From JBIIUJ01 sp044340025 (GTDB lineage Bacteria > Pseudomonadota > Alphaproteobacteria > Caulobacterales > Aquidulcibacteraceae), in assembly GCA_044340025.1 (NCBI GenBank), contig JBIIUJ010000013.1, positions 1-32,815 of the forward strand: DNA of 32,815 bases. The letters are read 5' to 3'. The notes beneath the pieces were generated by a model, which searched no databases, had not been told where the DNA came from, and saw only the letters and a program-made list of their open reading frames with translations. Shown in pieces: positions 1 to 17,200 of the stretch (positions within the stretch are counted from its first letter, which is position 1; each line of letters opens with the position of its first letter). The translations under genes were made by a program, and so were the position numbers.

Positions 1-1
1 C

Positions 2-1108
2 GCCTCCGGCATTGTCTACGCCGCCACGCGCGCGCGGGTGGAGGCGATCGCAGAAAAGCTCGCCGGAGCGGGCGTGGACGCTGTGGCCTATCACGCGGGC
101 CTGCCGGCCGAGGTGCGCGGCCGCGCGCAGGACCGGTTCCAGCGCGAGGATGCGGTGGTGATCGTGGCCACCAACGCTTTCGGCATGGGGATCGACAAGC
201 CCGACGTGCGCTTCGTGATCCATGCCGATCTGCCTGGCTCGATCGAGGCATGGTGGCAGGAGGCGGGCCGCGCCGGCCGGGATGGCGAGCCTGCCGAGGC
301 CATCGCCTTCTATGGCCTCGAGGATATCGCGCGCCGCCGCCGCTGGATCGCGGACGGGGAGGCCGCCGCCGAGCGCAAGCGGGTGGAGCATGCGCGTCTG
401 GACGCGCTCGTCTCTCTCGCCGCCGCCCCGCATTGCCGGCGCGTGACGCTCCTGTCCTATTTCGGCGAGACGAGCGCGCCGTGCGGCCATTGCGATCTCT
501 GCCTGGGCGATCTGGTGCTGAAAGACGCAACTCTGGAGGCGCGCAAGGCGCTGTCCGCCGTGGCGCGCACCGGCCAGCGCTTTGGCGTCGGCCATCTGGT
601 CAGCGTGCTGCGCGGCGAGGCGAGCGAGGCGGTCACACGGCTGCGCCACGATCAGCTGCCCACGTTCGGGGTCGGCGCAGACGTGTCGGCTGCGCGCTGG
701 CGCGAGCTGTTCTCCCAGCTTTACGCCGCCGGAGCGCTTAGTTTCGATCTGGAACACGCCGGCTTCGGCCTCACTCAGGCCGGCGCCGACATCCTGTTCG
801 GCCGGGCGCCCTTCGCGGCACGTGAAGGTGCGTTTGAGGCCAAGGGCGAGCGCAAGGCCCGCGCCGCCGCCGTCGCCGCCGCCGCGCAGGACGTGGACGC
901 CGATCTGCTCGCCCGGCTGAAAGGGCTGCGCCGCAGTCTCGCCCAATCGGAAGCGGTGCCTGCCTATGTGGTCCTGTCCGACCGATCGCTGATCGACATG
1001 GCGCGCCTGCGTCCGCGCGATCTGAGCGAGATGCGGATGGTGCACGGCGTGGGCGAAGCCAAGCTCGCCCGTTATGGCCAGGCGTTTCTGGCTGCGCTGG
1101 CGGCGTGA
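2..1108 (+). CDS. recQ: ATP-dependent DNA helicase RecQ, C-terminal part (5' end outside window)
   Basis: RecQ is a 3'-5' DNA helicase of recombination and repair. The frame is open from base 2, so the start and the N-terminal ATPase lobe lie left of the window; about 368 residues are visible. In order I see helicase motif IV (GIVYAATRARVEAIAEKL), motifs V and VI (ATNAFGMGIDKPDVRFVIH, then WWQEAGRAGRDG, with the arginine finger region), the four-cysteine RQC zinc site (HCRRVTLLSYFGE followed by CGHCDLC) and a C-terminal HRDC domain from about base 905 to the stop (SLIDMARLRPRDLSEMRMVHGVGEAK, split here only by position). The full RecQ-RQC-HRDC architecture is the classical bacterial type. The stop TGA overlaps the GTG of the next gene, so the two are probably translationally coupled. 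Confidence is high; only the N-terminus is missing. Confidence 0.95.
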   Translation, partial: ASGIVYAATRARVEAIAEKLAGAGVDAVAYHAGLPAEVRGRAQDRFQREDAVVIVATNAFGMGIDKPDVRFVIHADLPGSIEAWWQEAGRAGRDGEPAEAIAFYGLEDIARRRRWIADGEAAAERKRVEHARLDALVSLAAAPHCRRVTLLSYFGETSAPCGHCDLCLGDLVLKDATLEARKALSAVARTGQRFGVGHLVSVLRGEASEAVTRLRHDQLPTFGVGADVSAARWRELFSQLYAAGALSFDLEHAGFGLTQAGADILFGRAPFAAREGAFEAKGERKARAAAVAAAAQDVDADLLARLKGLRRSLAQSEAVPAYVVLSDRSLIDMARLRPRDLSEMRMVHGVGEAKLARYGQAFLAALAA

Positions 1109-1779
1109 TCAGCGTTGTTGTTCCGACGCTGAACGCGCAAGGGCGGCTGGCTGATTGCCTCGCCGCGCTGGTGCCTGCCGCCCAGGAAGGGCTGGTGCGC
1201 CAGGTGATCGTGGCCGACGGCGGCTCCGAGGATGCCACAGCGGCGATTGCCGAGGGTTTCGGCGCAGACTGGGTCGAGGCCCCGCGCGGCCGGGGCGCGC
1301 AAATGGGCGCCGGGGCCGCCGCTGCCCGGGCCGATTGGCTGCTGTTCCTGCATGCCGATACGGTGCTGGAGCCCGCCTGGGCGGAGGCCGCGCGCCGCCA
1401 TATGGCCGCCTCGCCGGGCTGTGCGGCGGCGTTCCGGCTGGCCTTCGACGATGACGCCCCCGCCGCGCGGCGCGTGGCGCGCTGGGCCAACCGGCGGGCG
1501 CGCTGGCTTGCCTTGCCTTATGGCGATCAGGGGCTGTTGATGCCGCGCGCGCTCTATCAGGCGCTGGGCGGATTTCGCCCGCTGCCGTTGATGGAGGATG
1601 CAGACCTCGTGCGGCGCATCGGCCGCGCACGGTTGCGCCTGCTGGATGCAGCGGCGGTGACGAGCGCGGCCAAGTATCGCGCCGAGGGCTGGGCGAGGCG
1701 CGTGGCGCGCAATGCACTCGCGATCAGCCTCTTTCTCGCCGGTGTCTCGCCGGAGCGGATCGCAAGGCTCTATCGGTGA
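1105..1779 (+). CDS. Family 2 glycosyltransferase, TIGR04283-like
   Basis: A 224-residue GT-A fold glycosyltransferase. The N-terminus ISVVVPTLNAQGRL is the classical GT2 nucleotide-binding strand, VIVADGGSEDAT follows at about residues 32-43, and LLFLHADTVLE near residues 80-90 supplies the metal-binding DxD-like motif. YGDQGLLMPRALYQALGGF and LMEDADLVRRI are the acceptor-side motifs. It starts with GTG inside the recQ stop (GTGA). Its own stop overlaps the GTG of a DUF2064 protein in the same way. Proteins of these two families are often paired and some carry the label arsenosugar-biosynthesis glycosyltransferases. No arsenic gene is visible here, so the substrate is unknown. There is no obvious membrane segment, so it is probably cytoplasmic. 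Confidence 0.85.
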   Translation: MISVVVPTLNAQGRLADCLAALVPAAQEGLVRQVIVADGGSEDATAAIAEGFGADWVEAPRGRGAQMGAGAAAARADWLLFLHADTVLEPAWAEAARRHMAASPGCAAAFRLAFDDDAPAARRVARWANRRARWLALPYGDQGLLMPRALYQALGGFRPLPLMEDADLVRRIGRARLRLLDAAAVTSAAKYRAEGWARRVARNALAISLFLAGVSPERIARLYR

Positions 1780-2339
1780 AGCCGGTGGTGTTCATCATGG
1801 CCAAGGCGCCCCGGATGGGGCTGGCCAAGACGCGGCTGGCGCGCCGCATCGGCTGGACGGCGGCCTGGCGGATCAATCGCGCACTGCATGCGCTCACGCT
1901 GCGCGCTGCGCTGGGCGATCCGCGCTGGCGCGTGGTGCTGGCGGCGGCGCCTGACCCGGACGTGAAGGCGCGCTTTGGCGGGCTCTGGCCGGCGCGCGTG
2001 GTGCGAACAGGGCAGGGCGACGGCGATCTGGGCGCGCGGATGGGCCGGCTGATGCGCGACGTCGCCCCGGCGCCGGTGATGTTCATCGGGACCGATTGTC
2101 CCGGCCTTGTCCGCGCCGACCTTGCCGCAGCCGTGCGCGCGCTGCGGCGGGCGGATGGCGTGATCGGGCCGGCGGGGGATGGCGGCTATTGGCTCCTTGG
2201 CCTGCGCACGGGCCTGCGTCCGCGCCCGCCTTTTGCGGGGGTGCGCTGGTCGGGGCCGCATGCGGCGGCCGACACGCTGGCCAATCTGGCCCCCAACGCG
2301 CGCATCGTGCGGCTTCGACAGCTTGCCGATCTCGATTGA
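1776..2339 (+). CDS. DUF2064 / TIGR04282 family nucleotidyl- or glycosyltransferase-like protein
   Basis: A 187-residue protein opening with VVFIMAKAPRMGLAKTRLARRIG, the Rossmann-like nucleotide-binding start typical of DUF2064 (related to the GT-A/CofC-like fold). Further family marks are DLGARMGRLM, MFIGTDCPGL near residue 107 and GVIGPAGDGGYWLLGL near residues 128-143. Its GTG start sits in the TGA of the upstream GT2 gene (GTGA). This makes recQ, GT2 and DUF2064 one tight transcription unit. Co-occurrence of TIGR04282 and TIGR04283 proteins is known, and a joint role in making a glycosylated small molecule is assumed rather than shown. The connection to recQ looks positional. The biochemical function is unknown. 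Confidence 0.82.
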   Translation: MKPVVFIMAKAPRMGLAKTRLARRIGWTAAWRINRALHALTLRAALGDPRWRVVLAAAPDPDVKARFGGLWPARVVRTGQGDGDLGARMGRLMRDVAPAPVMFIGTDCPGLVRADLAAAVRALRRADGVIGPAGDGGYWLLGLRTGLRPRPPFAGVRWSGPHAAADTLANLAPNARIVRLRQLADLD

Positions 2340-2378
2340 CCGCTTGCACGCCTGGGCGCCGGGCCTCATCACTGCGGC

Positions 2379-4154
2379 ATGATCCGCGCCGTTCTTCTCA
2401 GTCTTTTCGCTGGCCTTGCGCCGTTGGCCGCCCTTGCCGCAGAGCCCGTCGTGCGCGCGGGCGACCGCGGCGTCGGCCCCGCCTTCGCCACCCGCAGCCC
2501 CGCCTATGGCGTCAATGGCGCAGCCGCCACCGCCCACCCGCTCGCCACGCTCGCCGCGATCGAGGTGCTGAAGGAGGGCGGCACGGCCGCCGACGCCGCG
2601 ATTGCGGCCAATGCCGTGCTCGCCGTGACGGAGCCCACCGGCAATGGCATCGGCGGGGATCTGTTCGTTCTGATCTATGACCCGGCAAGCCGCACGGTGC
2701 AGGCGCTGAACGGTTCCGGCCGCGCGCCCATGGGCATGACCCTCGCCGACCGTCAGGCGCGCGAGGCTGCCGTGATCGCCAAGGCGGGGATCAAGGGCCG
2801 CCGCCCGACCCATGGCGCGCTCACCGTCACCACGCCGGGCGCGGTGGATGGCTGGTTCATGCTGCATGCCCGCCATGGCAAGCTGCCGATGGCGCGCCTT
2901 CTGGCCCCCGCGATTGCGGCCGCGCGCGATGGCGCGCCTGTGCCCGACGAGATCGCCCAGCTCTGGGGCCGTAACCGCGAGCGCCTCGAGCAGCGCTTCG
3001 CCAGCGGCGAGCTGGAGGAGATCGCCAATGCGCGCGCGACCTATTTCCCCGGTGGCCGGGCGCCGCGCACGGGGGAGGTGTTCGTCAACCCCGATCTTGC
3101 GCGCACGCTGGAGCTGATCGCGCGCGGCGGGCGCGACGCCTTCTATACCGGCCCTGTCGCGCGAACCGTGGACGCCTATATGCGCCGGATCGGCGGGCCG
3201 CTGCGCTATGAGGATTTCGCCGCCCATCGCGGGGAGTGGGTGGCGCCGATCTCCACCCGCTATCGCGGCCACGATGTCTGGCAGATCCCGCCCAACAGCC
3301 AGGGGCTTTCCACCCTCCAGATGCTGGCCATTCTGGAGGGCTTCGACCTGAAGGCGGCGGGCTTCCTGACCGCCCAGAGCCTGCATTTGCAGGCCGAAGC
3401 CAAGCGGTTGGCCTTTGTCGACCGGGCCCGGCTGATCGCCGATCCGGCCTTTGCGCCTGCCGACACCGCCGCGCTGCTGGCGCCTGCGCGCATCGAGGCC
3501 ATGCGCGCCCGGATCGATCCCGCGCGCGTGACGCCCGACCTTGACGCCGCAGCCCCCGCCGCGCCCACCGCACGCGACACGACCTTTCTGGCCACCGCCG
3601 ACCGCTCCGGCATGATGGTGGCGCTGATCCAGTCCAATTATCGCGGCATGGGCTCCGGCCTGATCCCGGATGGGCTGGGCTTCATGCTGCAGAACAGGGG
3701 GGAGGCGTTCAGCCTCGATCCCGCAGCCGCCAATGTCTATGCGCCGGGCAAGCGCCCGTTCCACACCATCATCCCCGGCATGGCGACGCTGGAGGGCGCG
3801 CCCTTCCTCGCCTTTGGCGTGATGGGCGGTGACATGCAGCCCCAGGGCCAGGCGCAGGTGCTGATCAACATGCTGGACCATGGCCTCGACGTGCAGGCGG
3901 CGGGCGATGCGCCGCGCTGGCGCCATGAGGGCGGCTGCCGGCCAGAGGGGGACTGCACCCCCGGCGCGGGCGTGCTGCATCTGGAGGATGGCGTGCCGGC
4001 GGGCGTGCGCGCTGCGCTGGAGGCCATGGGCTGGCGGCTCGGCCCCAGCGATGGCGGGTTCGGCGGCTATCAGGCCGTGCGGCGCGATCCCGTCAGCGGC
4101 GTGTTCTCCGCCGGAACCGAGAGCCGCAAGGACGGGACGGCGCTGGCGTATTAG
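2379..4154 (+). CDS. ggt: Gamma-glutamyltransferase, secreted precursor
   Basis: A 591-residue Ntn-hydrolase precursor that would cleave glutathione and gamma-glutamyl amides in the periplasm or outside the cell. The first ~21 residues (MIRAVLLSLFAGLAPLAALA, then AEP) form a signal peptide with an AxA-type cleavage site. GGTAADAAIAANAVLAVTEP and GNGIGGDLF mark the large subunit. The autocatalytic processing site is the RDTTF segment, whose first threonine is residue 401 (codon at 3579) and should become the N-terminal nucleophile of the small subunit. GMGSGLIPDGLGFMLQNRG forms the substrate loop. Length and motifs agree with the YwrD/GGT family. It follows the DUF2064 gene by 39 nt on the same strand and may be cotranscribed; its ribosome-binding site is weak. 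It converges on rpoC. Confidence 0.93.
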   Translation: MIRAVLLSLFAGLAPLAALAAEPVVRAGDRGVGPAFATRSPAYGVNGAAATAHPLATLAAIEVLKEGGTAADAAIAANAVLAVTEPTGNGIGGDLFVLIYDPASRTVQALNGSGRAPMGMTLADRQAREAAVIAKAGIKGRRPTHGALTVTTPGAVDGWFMLHARHGKLPMARLLAPAIAAARDGAPVPDEIAQLWGRNRERLEQRFASGELEEIANARATYFPGGRAPRTGEVFVNPDLARTLELIARGGRDAFYTGPVARTVDAYMRRIGGPLRYEDFAAHRGEWVAPISTRYRGHDVWQIPPNSQGLSTLQMLAILEGFDLKAAGFLTAQSLHLQAEAKRLAFVDRARLIADPAFAPADTAALLAPARIEAMRARIDPARVTPDLDAAAPAAPTARDTTFLATADRSGMMVALIQSNYRGMGSGLIPDGLGFMLQNRGEAFSLDPAAANVYAPGKRPFHTIIPGMATLEGAPFLAFGVMGGDMQPQGQAQVLINMLDHGLDVQAAGDAPRWRHEGGCRPEGDCTPGAGVLHLEDGVPAGVRAALEAMGWRLGPSDGGFGGYQAVRRDPVSGVFSAGTESRKDGTALAY

Positions 4155-4175
4155 CGCCGCGCCTGACGATCCGGC

Positions 4176-4193
4176 CCCCGGCCTGCGCCGGGG
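4176..4193 (+). terminator. GC hairpin after ggt, no U-tract
   Basis: A perfect 7-bp stem (ccccggc / gccgggg) with loop ctgc lies 22 nt after the ggt stop. It has no run of T on either side, so it would be a weak intrinsic terminator or an mRNA 3'-end stabiliser at best. Confidence 0.35.
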
Positions 4194-4225
4194 AGAGCGC
4201 TGCGGGGAGGGGCCGCGCCAACGCA

Positions 4226-4255
4226 AAACGGCCCGGGATCGCTCCCGGGCCGTTT
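4226..4255 (-). terminator. Intrinsic terminator of rpoBC
   Basis: A perfect 13-bp inverted repeat (aaacggcccggga / tcccgggccgttt) encloses a 4-nt loop. Read on the minus strand the loop is GCGA, a GNRA tetraloop, and the stem runs into TTTT at 4228-4225. It begins 25 nt after the rpoC stop at 4280. The stem's own A and T ends make it usable from the plus strand too, so it may also stop ggt transcripts. Confidence 0.85.
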
Positions 4256-4279
4256 GCATTTCCAGGTTGTGGCCAAGCC

Positions 4280-8473
<4,194 letters not shown>

Positions 8474-8555
8474 GGAACCGGTCTCCGCGTGCGAGAACAA
8501 CGTGCGCGACCCGGCCGCACGGGGCCGGGGCGCACTTGATTAAGTATCAGACCTG

Positions 8556-12644
<4,089 letters not shown>

Positions 12645-12985
12645 TGCTTTTCCCTTCACAATTCGACCGCGCGCTCATCGACCTTTCGACCACGAAAGGG
12701 CGCGCCACGGCGTGGATGCTGCTGGCCCGCGGGGAAAAAGCTCCCCTCACACGCGAAAGGCGACCTCGCAGGCAAGGGAGGCCGCAGCGTTGGAACGTAA
12801 GGGTGCACACACTGTGTAGCCGCGCGCCGGCCGGGCTGTAAAGGGGCGCGCTGCGACGAAAAGGGGGATTGCGCGCCTGTCCATCTGCGCGAGGGGGCAG
12901 GCTTGCGGCCTTGCGCGCCGCGCGCGCCGTGTTAGCTCCTCACCGCATTGCTCGGGCGCAGGGCGCCTCCTTGAAAGAAAGACTG
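12645..12985. other. Divergent rpoB/cobS intergenic region (341 bp)
   Basis: No protein-like reading frame is visible. The region holds a candidate rpoB promoter (12813-12842) and the rpoB ribosome-binding site AAGGGA (about 12650-12655). On the plus strand a purine-rich gaaagaaag before the cobS ATG is a possible ribosome-binding site. A transcript from the candidate rpoB promoter would have a leader of about 160 nt. I could not find a convincing rplJL-type leader structure or a plus-strand promoter for cobS. Confidence 0.6.
12813..12842 (-). promoter_or_regulatory. Candidate rpoBC promoter
   Basis: On the minus strand TTTACA (12842-12837) is followed after 18 nt by TACACA (12818-12813). 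The wider -10 context, GCTACACAG, resembles the Caulobacter housekeeping consensus GCTANANWC. The 11-bp palindrome acacactgtgt (12808-12818) overlaps the -10. It is the only good match I found upstream of rpoB. Assignment is by eye. Confidence 0.4.
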
Positions 12986-13975
12986 ATGGCCGACCTTCCC
13001 GACCCGCTTCTGACCGCCGCGCCCGACACCACCGTTTCCGTGCGCGAGGCTTTCGGCATCGACAGCGATGCGCGGGTTCCCGCCTTCTCGACGTCAAATG
13101 ATTATGTGCCGCCGACCGACGATACCTATCGCTTCGATCCCCAGACCACGCGCGCCATTCTTGCGGGCTTTACGCACAATCGCCGGGTGATGGTGCAGGG
13201 CTATCACGGCACCGGCAAATCCACCCACATCGAACAGGTCGCCGCCCGGCTGAACTGGCCGCTGGTGCGGGTGAACCTCGACAGCCACGTCAGCCGGATC
13301 GATCTCGTCGGCAAGGACGCGATCGTGCTGCGCGACGGCAAGCAGATCACCGAATTCAAGGAGGGCATCCTGCCCTGGGCCATCCAGCGGCCCATCGCGC
13401 TGGTATTCGACGAATATGATGCGGGCCGGCCGGACGTGATGTTCGTGATCCAGCGCGTGCTGGAGGCGCAAGGCAGGCTCACGCTGCTCGACCAGAACAA
13501 GGTGATCACGCCCAACCCGCATTTCCGCCTGTTCGCCACGACGAACACGATCGGCCTGGGCGATACCACGGGCCTCTATCACGGCACCCAGCAGATCAAT
13601 CAGGGCCAGATGGACCGCTGGAGCCTCGTCACCACGCTCAACTATCTCGAGCATGACGTGGAGGCCGATATCGTGCTCGCCAAGCTTGGGGCGACTTCGG
13701 CGGAGATGAAGAAGACCGTCTCAGCCATGGTCCGCGTGGCCGACATGACGCGCAACGCCTTCATGAATGGCGACATCTCCACCGTCATGAGCCCGCGCAC
13801 CGTGATCACCTGGGCCCAGAACGCCGAGATTTTCGGCGGCGACATAGGCCTCGCCTTCCGGCTGACCTTCCTCAACAAGTGCGACGAGCTGGAGCGCCAG
13901 ACCGTGGCGGAGTTCTACCAGCGCTGCTTCGGCGCAGACCTGCCCGAAGCGGCGCATCGGGTGAAGGTGGCCTGA
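12986..13975 (+). CDS. cobS: Aerobic cobaltochelatase subunit CobS (MoxR/midasin-type AAA+ ATPase)
   Basis: CobS is the ATPase of the CobNST complex, which inserts cobalt into hydrogenobyrinic acid a,c-diamide in aerobic cobalamin synthesis. The preferred start is ATG 12986 (MADLPDPLL), giving 329 residues, close to known CobS; the longer in-frame extension to 12869 is Arg/Ala-rich and not family-like. Walker A is GYHGTGKST (residues 72-80), Walker B is ALVFDEYD (138-145), and FATTNTIGLGDTTGLYHGTQ followed by QINQGQMDRW is the sensor and CobS signature. It is normally followed by cobT; here the next gene is convergent mfd. The protein looks intact. Whether it serves cobalamin synthesis or another chelatase-like role depends on cobN and cobT elsewhere. 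Confidence 0.92.
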   Translation: MADLPDPLLTAAPDTTVSVREAFGIDSDARVPAFSTSNDYVPPTDDTYRFDPQTTRAILAGFTHNRRVMVQGYHGTGKSTHIEQVAARLNWPLVRVNLDSHVSRIDLVGKDAIVLRDGKQITEFKEGILPWAIQRPIALVFDEYDAGRPDVMFVIQRVLEAQGRLTLLDQNKVITPNPHFRLFATTNTIGLGDTTGLYHGTQQINQGQMDRWSLVTTLNYLEHDVEADIVLAKLGATSAEMKKTVSAMVRVADMTRNAFMNGDISTVMSPRTVITWAQNAEIFGGDIGLAFRLTFLNKCDELERQTVAEFYQRCFGADLPEAAHRVKVA

Positions 13976-13986
13976 GCGCCACCGCT

Positions 13987-14080
13987 GTCATCCCGGACGG
14001 GCCGTAAGGCCCGATCCGGGACCTCAGTTGATTGTCCTGCCGAAGGTCCCGGGTCTGCGTTTCGCTTCGGCCGGGATGAC
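13987..14080 (+). repeat. Palindromic repeat family P1, copy 1
   Basis: A 94-nt element with terminal inverted repeats gtcatcccgg and ccgggatgac. Internal inverted arms cover gacgggccgtaaggcccg and the gggacct / aggtccc pair around a short centre. It differs from copy 3 at only two positions. The same element in the opposite orientation is found inside pdhC at 29124-29218. Confidence 0.9.
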
Positions 14081-14087
14081 GACCGCC

Positions 14088-14182
14088 GTCATCCCGGACG
14101 GGCCAACGGCCCGATCCGGGACCTTGCGGAGCTTTGTCCTGCCAAAGGTCCCGGCTCTTCGCTTCGCTTTGGCCGGGATGAC
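14088..14182 (+). repeat. Palindromic repeat family P1, copy 2
   Basis: A 95-nt copy with the same ends and arms as copies 1 and 3 but a clearly diverged centre (gcggagctttgtcctgcc in place of tcagttgattgtcctgcc) and a different first loop. It lies between the two near-identical copies. Confidence 0.9.
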
Positions 14183-14191
14183 GCCACCGCT

Positions 14192-14285
14192 GTCATCCCG
14201 GACGGGCCGTAAGGCCCGATCCGGGACCTCAGTTGATTGTCCTGCCGAAGGTCCCGGCTTTGCGTTTCGCTTCGGCCGGGATGAC
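14192..14285 (+). repeat. Palindromic repeat family P1, copy 3
   Basis: A 94-nt copy matching copy 1 except for two bases, ending 9 nt before the mfd stop codon. The start-to-start spacings in the triplet are 101 and 104 nt. Confidence 0.9.
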
Positions 14286-14294
14286 AACCGCTGT

Positions 14295-17200
14295 TCAAAC
14301 CTTCGGCAGCATTTCCAGCGCCTTGCGCGCGCCTTTCAGGCGCTGGGCGGGGGAGGACCAGTCGCCCATCATCACCATCTTGCCGTCGGGCCGCAGCTTG
14401 AACAGCGCCGGCAGCTTCTGCACGAACGCGACGAGCTTTGAGGGGTCGGGCGCGGCGTCCTGCTTGTAGGTGGCGACCGCGCCCTTGGGCCCAGCGTCGA
14501 GCTTGGCGATGCCGGCGGCGCGGCACAGCGCCTTCAGCCCGGCAATCTGGATCAGCTGGTCGGCTTCCTCCGGCAGGGGTCCGAACCGGTCGATCAGTTC
14601 GGCGGCGAAGGCCTCCCGCTCGGCATCGCTCTCCAGTTCGGCGAGCCGGCGGTAGAGCGACAGGCGCACATTCAGATCGGCGACATAATCCTCCGGGATC
14701 AGAACCGCGACGCCGATATTGATCGCCGGGCTCCATGACCGGTCGCGCAGCGAGGCGGAATCGTCCTTCAGGCTGGCGACAGCCTCCTCCAGCATCTGCT
14801 GGTAGAGTTCCACGCCCACTTCCTTGATGTGGCCGGACTGTTCCTCGCCCAGGAGGTTGCCGCCGCCGCGCATGTCGAGGTCGTGGCTGGCGAGCGTGAA
14901 GCCGGCGCCCAGACTGTCCAGCGATTGGAGGATTTTCAGCCGGCGTTCGGCGCTTGCCGTGAGTTGGCGATCCTCCGGCGTGGTGAGATAGGCGTAAGCG
15001 CGCAGCTTCGAGCGGCCGACCCGCCCGCGCAGCTGATACAGCTGGGCCAGACCGAACATTTCGGCGCGATGCACGATCAGCGTGTTGGCGCGCGGGATGT
15101 CGAGCCCGCTTTCCACGATCGTAGTGGAGACGAGCACGTCATACTCGCCCTCATAGAAGGCGGTCATGACGTCTTCGAGCTGGCTTGCCGCCATCTGGCC
15201 ATGGCCGATGATGAAGCGGATCTCTGGAACCTGCTCGCGCAGGAATTTCTCCACCTCATCGAGATCCTTGATGCGCGGCACGACGAAGAAGGCCTGACCG
15301 CCGCGCACCTTCTCGCGCAGCAGCGCTTCGCGCAGCGTCACAGGATCCCACGGCGTCACATAGGTGCGCACCGCGAGCCGGTCGACCGGCGGCGTGGCGA
15401 TCAGCGACAGCTCGCGGATGCCCGAAAGCGCCAGTTGCAGCGTGCGCGGAATGGGCGTGGCCGACAGCGTGAGGACATGAACCTCGCCACGCAGTTCCTT
15501 CAGCCGCTCCTTGTGCTTCACCCCGAAATGCTGCTCCTCGTCCACGATCAGCATGCCGAGATGGCGGAACGACAGGTCCTTGGCGAGCAAAGCGTGCGTG
15601 CCGACCACGATCTCGATCGTGCCGTCGGCGAGGCCCTTTTTGGTCTCGGCGGCTTCCCTGGCCGGCACGAGCCGGGAGAGCTGGCGCACCCGCACCGGCC
15701 ACCCGCGAAACCGCTCGGCGAAGGTCTTGTAATGCTGGCGGGCGAGCAGCGTCGTGGGGCAGACGACCGCGACCTGCTGGCCGGAAAGCGCCGCCACAAA
15801 GGCGGCCCGCAGCGCCACCTCGGTCTTGCCGAACCCGACGTCGCCGCAGATCAGCCGGTCCATCGGCCGGCCGGCGGCGAAGTCGCCCAGGATGTCCTCG
15901 ATCGCGCTGAGCTGGTCTTCGGTCTCCTCATAGGGGAAGCGGGCGCAGAACTCGTCCCACAGCCCCTCGGGCGGCCCGATCACATCAGCCTCGCGCGACA
16001 GGCGCATCGCCGCAATCCGCATCAGCGCTTCGGCCATATCCTTCAGGCGCTTCTTGGCGCGCGCCTTGCGGCCCTGCCACGAAGCGCCGCCGAGCTTGTC
16101 GAGGGCCGCGTCCGTCCCCTCCGCGCCATAGCGGGTGACAAGTTCGATATTCTCCACCGGCAGGAACAGCTTGTCGCCGCCCGAATAGATCAGCTCCAGG
16201 CAGTCGTGGGGCGCGCCCTGAACCTCCAGCGTTCGCAGGCCTTCATAACGCGCGACGCCATGATCGGCATGGACCACGAAGTCGCCCGCCGAGAGAGCGC
16301 TCGCCTCCATCAGGATGTTGGCGGCCTTGCGCTTTTTCCGGGGCCGGCCGAGCCGGTCGCCCAAAAGATCCTGCTCGGAAATGATGGCGAGATCGGCGGT
16401 CTCGAAGCCGCGCTCCAGCGGCACGACGGCGATCCCCACCGCGCCGGCCGGCATCAGCGGTAGCGCTTGCGCATTCGGCAAAGGGAAGGGGGAGAGCGCG
16501 CCATGATCGGCCAGAACATGGGCCAGCCGCTCGGCCGAGCCCTCGCTCCAGGCCGCGAACGCGACCTGCTTGCCGCCGACCTGAAGCGCACGCACATGGG
16601 CGGCGGCGGCGTCATAGACGTTGATCTTTTCAGCGGCCGCCCGCTCGGCGGCGAAGCTGCGCCCGGCGCGTCCGCCGAGGTCGGCCGCCGGCGCGCCGCC
16701 GTGATCTTCCACAAAAGGCGAGAGCAGGCGCACGTCTGCCGCGCGCAGCCGCTCTTCAAGCTCCGCCTCCGGCATATAGAGCGCCTCGGGCCGCAGGGCG
16801 CGATAGGGGGTCGCGCCGCGCGCCGCTGGGGCGGCGGTGCGCGCCTCGTAATAGTCTGCGGCCATGGCGAGCCGGTCGCGCGCGGCCTCCATCGCCTGGG
16901 CGTCCAGCGCGACGAGGGCGCCCGCCCCGGCATAGTCCAACACCGTGTCGAGGTTGGCGTAGAACAGCGCCAGCCAGTGCTCCATCCCCTGCCGGCGGGC
17001 CTTGGCCGAGACCGCCTCGTAAAGAGGGTCGCCCTGCGGCGCGCCGAAGGCAGCCAGATACCCTTGCCGGAACCGGCTCGCCGCCGCCTCATCCAGCAGC
17101 ACCTCGCTGACCGGGGCGAGGCTCACCGCCTTCAGCGCGCCGGTGGAGCGCTGGGTGGCGGGATCGAAGCTGCGGAGCGCTTCCAGCGTGTCTCCGAAAA

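Larger units (their letters stand above)
13976..14294. other. Convergent cobS/mfd intergenic region (319 bp), filled by repeats
   Basis: Nearly all of this interval is three tandem copies of one palindromic element, listed separately. Only short spacers (7 and 9 nt) and a few flanking bases are outside them. No gene and no separate T-rich terminator is visible. Confidence 0.8.

Noticed and set aside
1770..4259. An 829-codon minus-strand frame opposite ggt and the DUF2064 gene
   Set aside because: The sense genes have clear motifs, a signal peptide and a catalytic Thr; the antisense product is Arg/Gly/His-rich and has no features.
12869..12985. N-terminal extension of CobS
   Set aside because: Arg/Ala-rich translation unlike the family; ATG 12986 gives the usual length and has a purine-rich site upstream.
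13987..14285. Triplet considered as a CRISPR array
   Set aside because: Only three units, each a full 94-95 nt palindrome, with 7-9 nt gaps instead of spacers and no cas gene; a further copy lies inside a coding gene.
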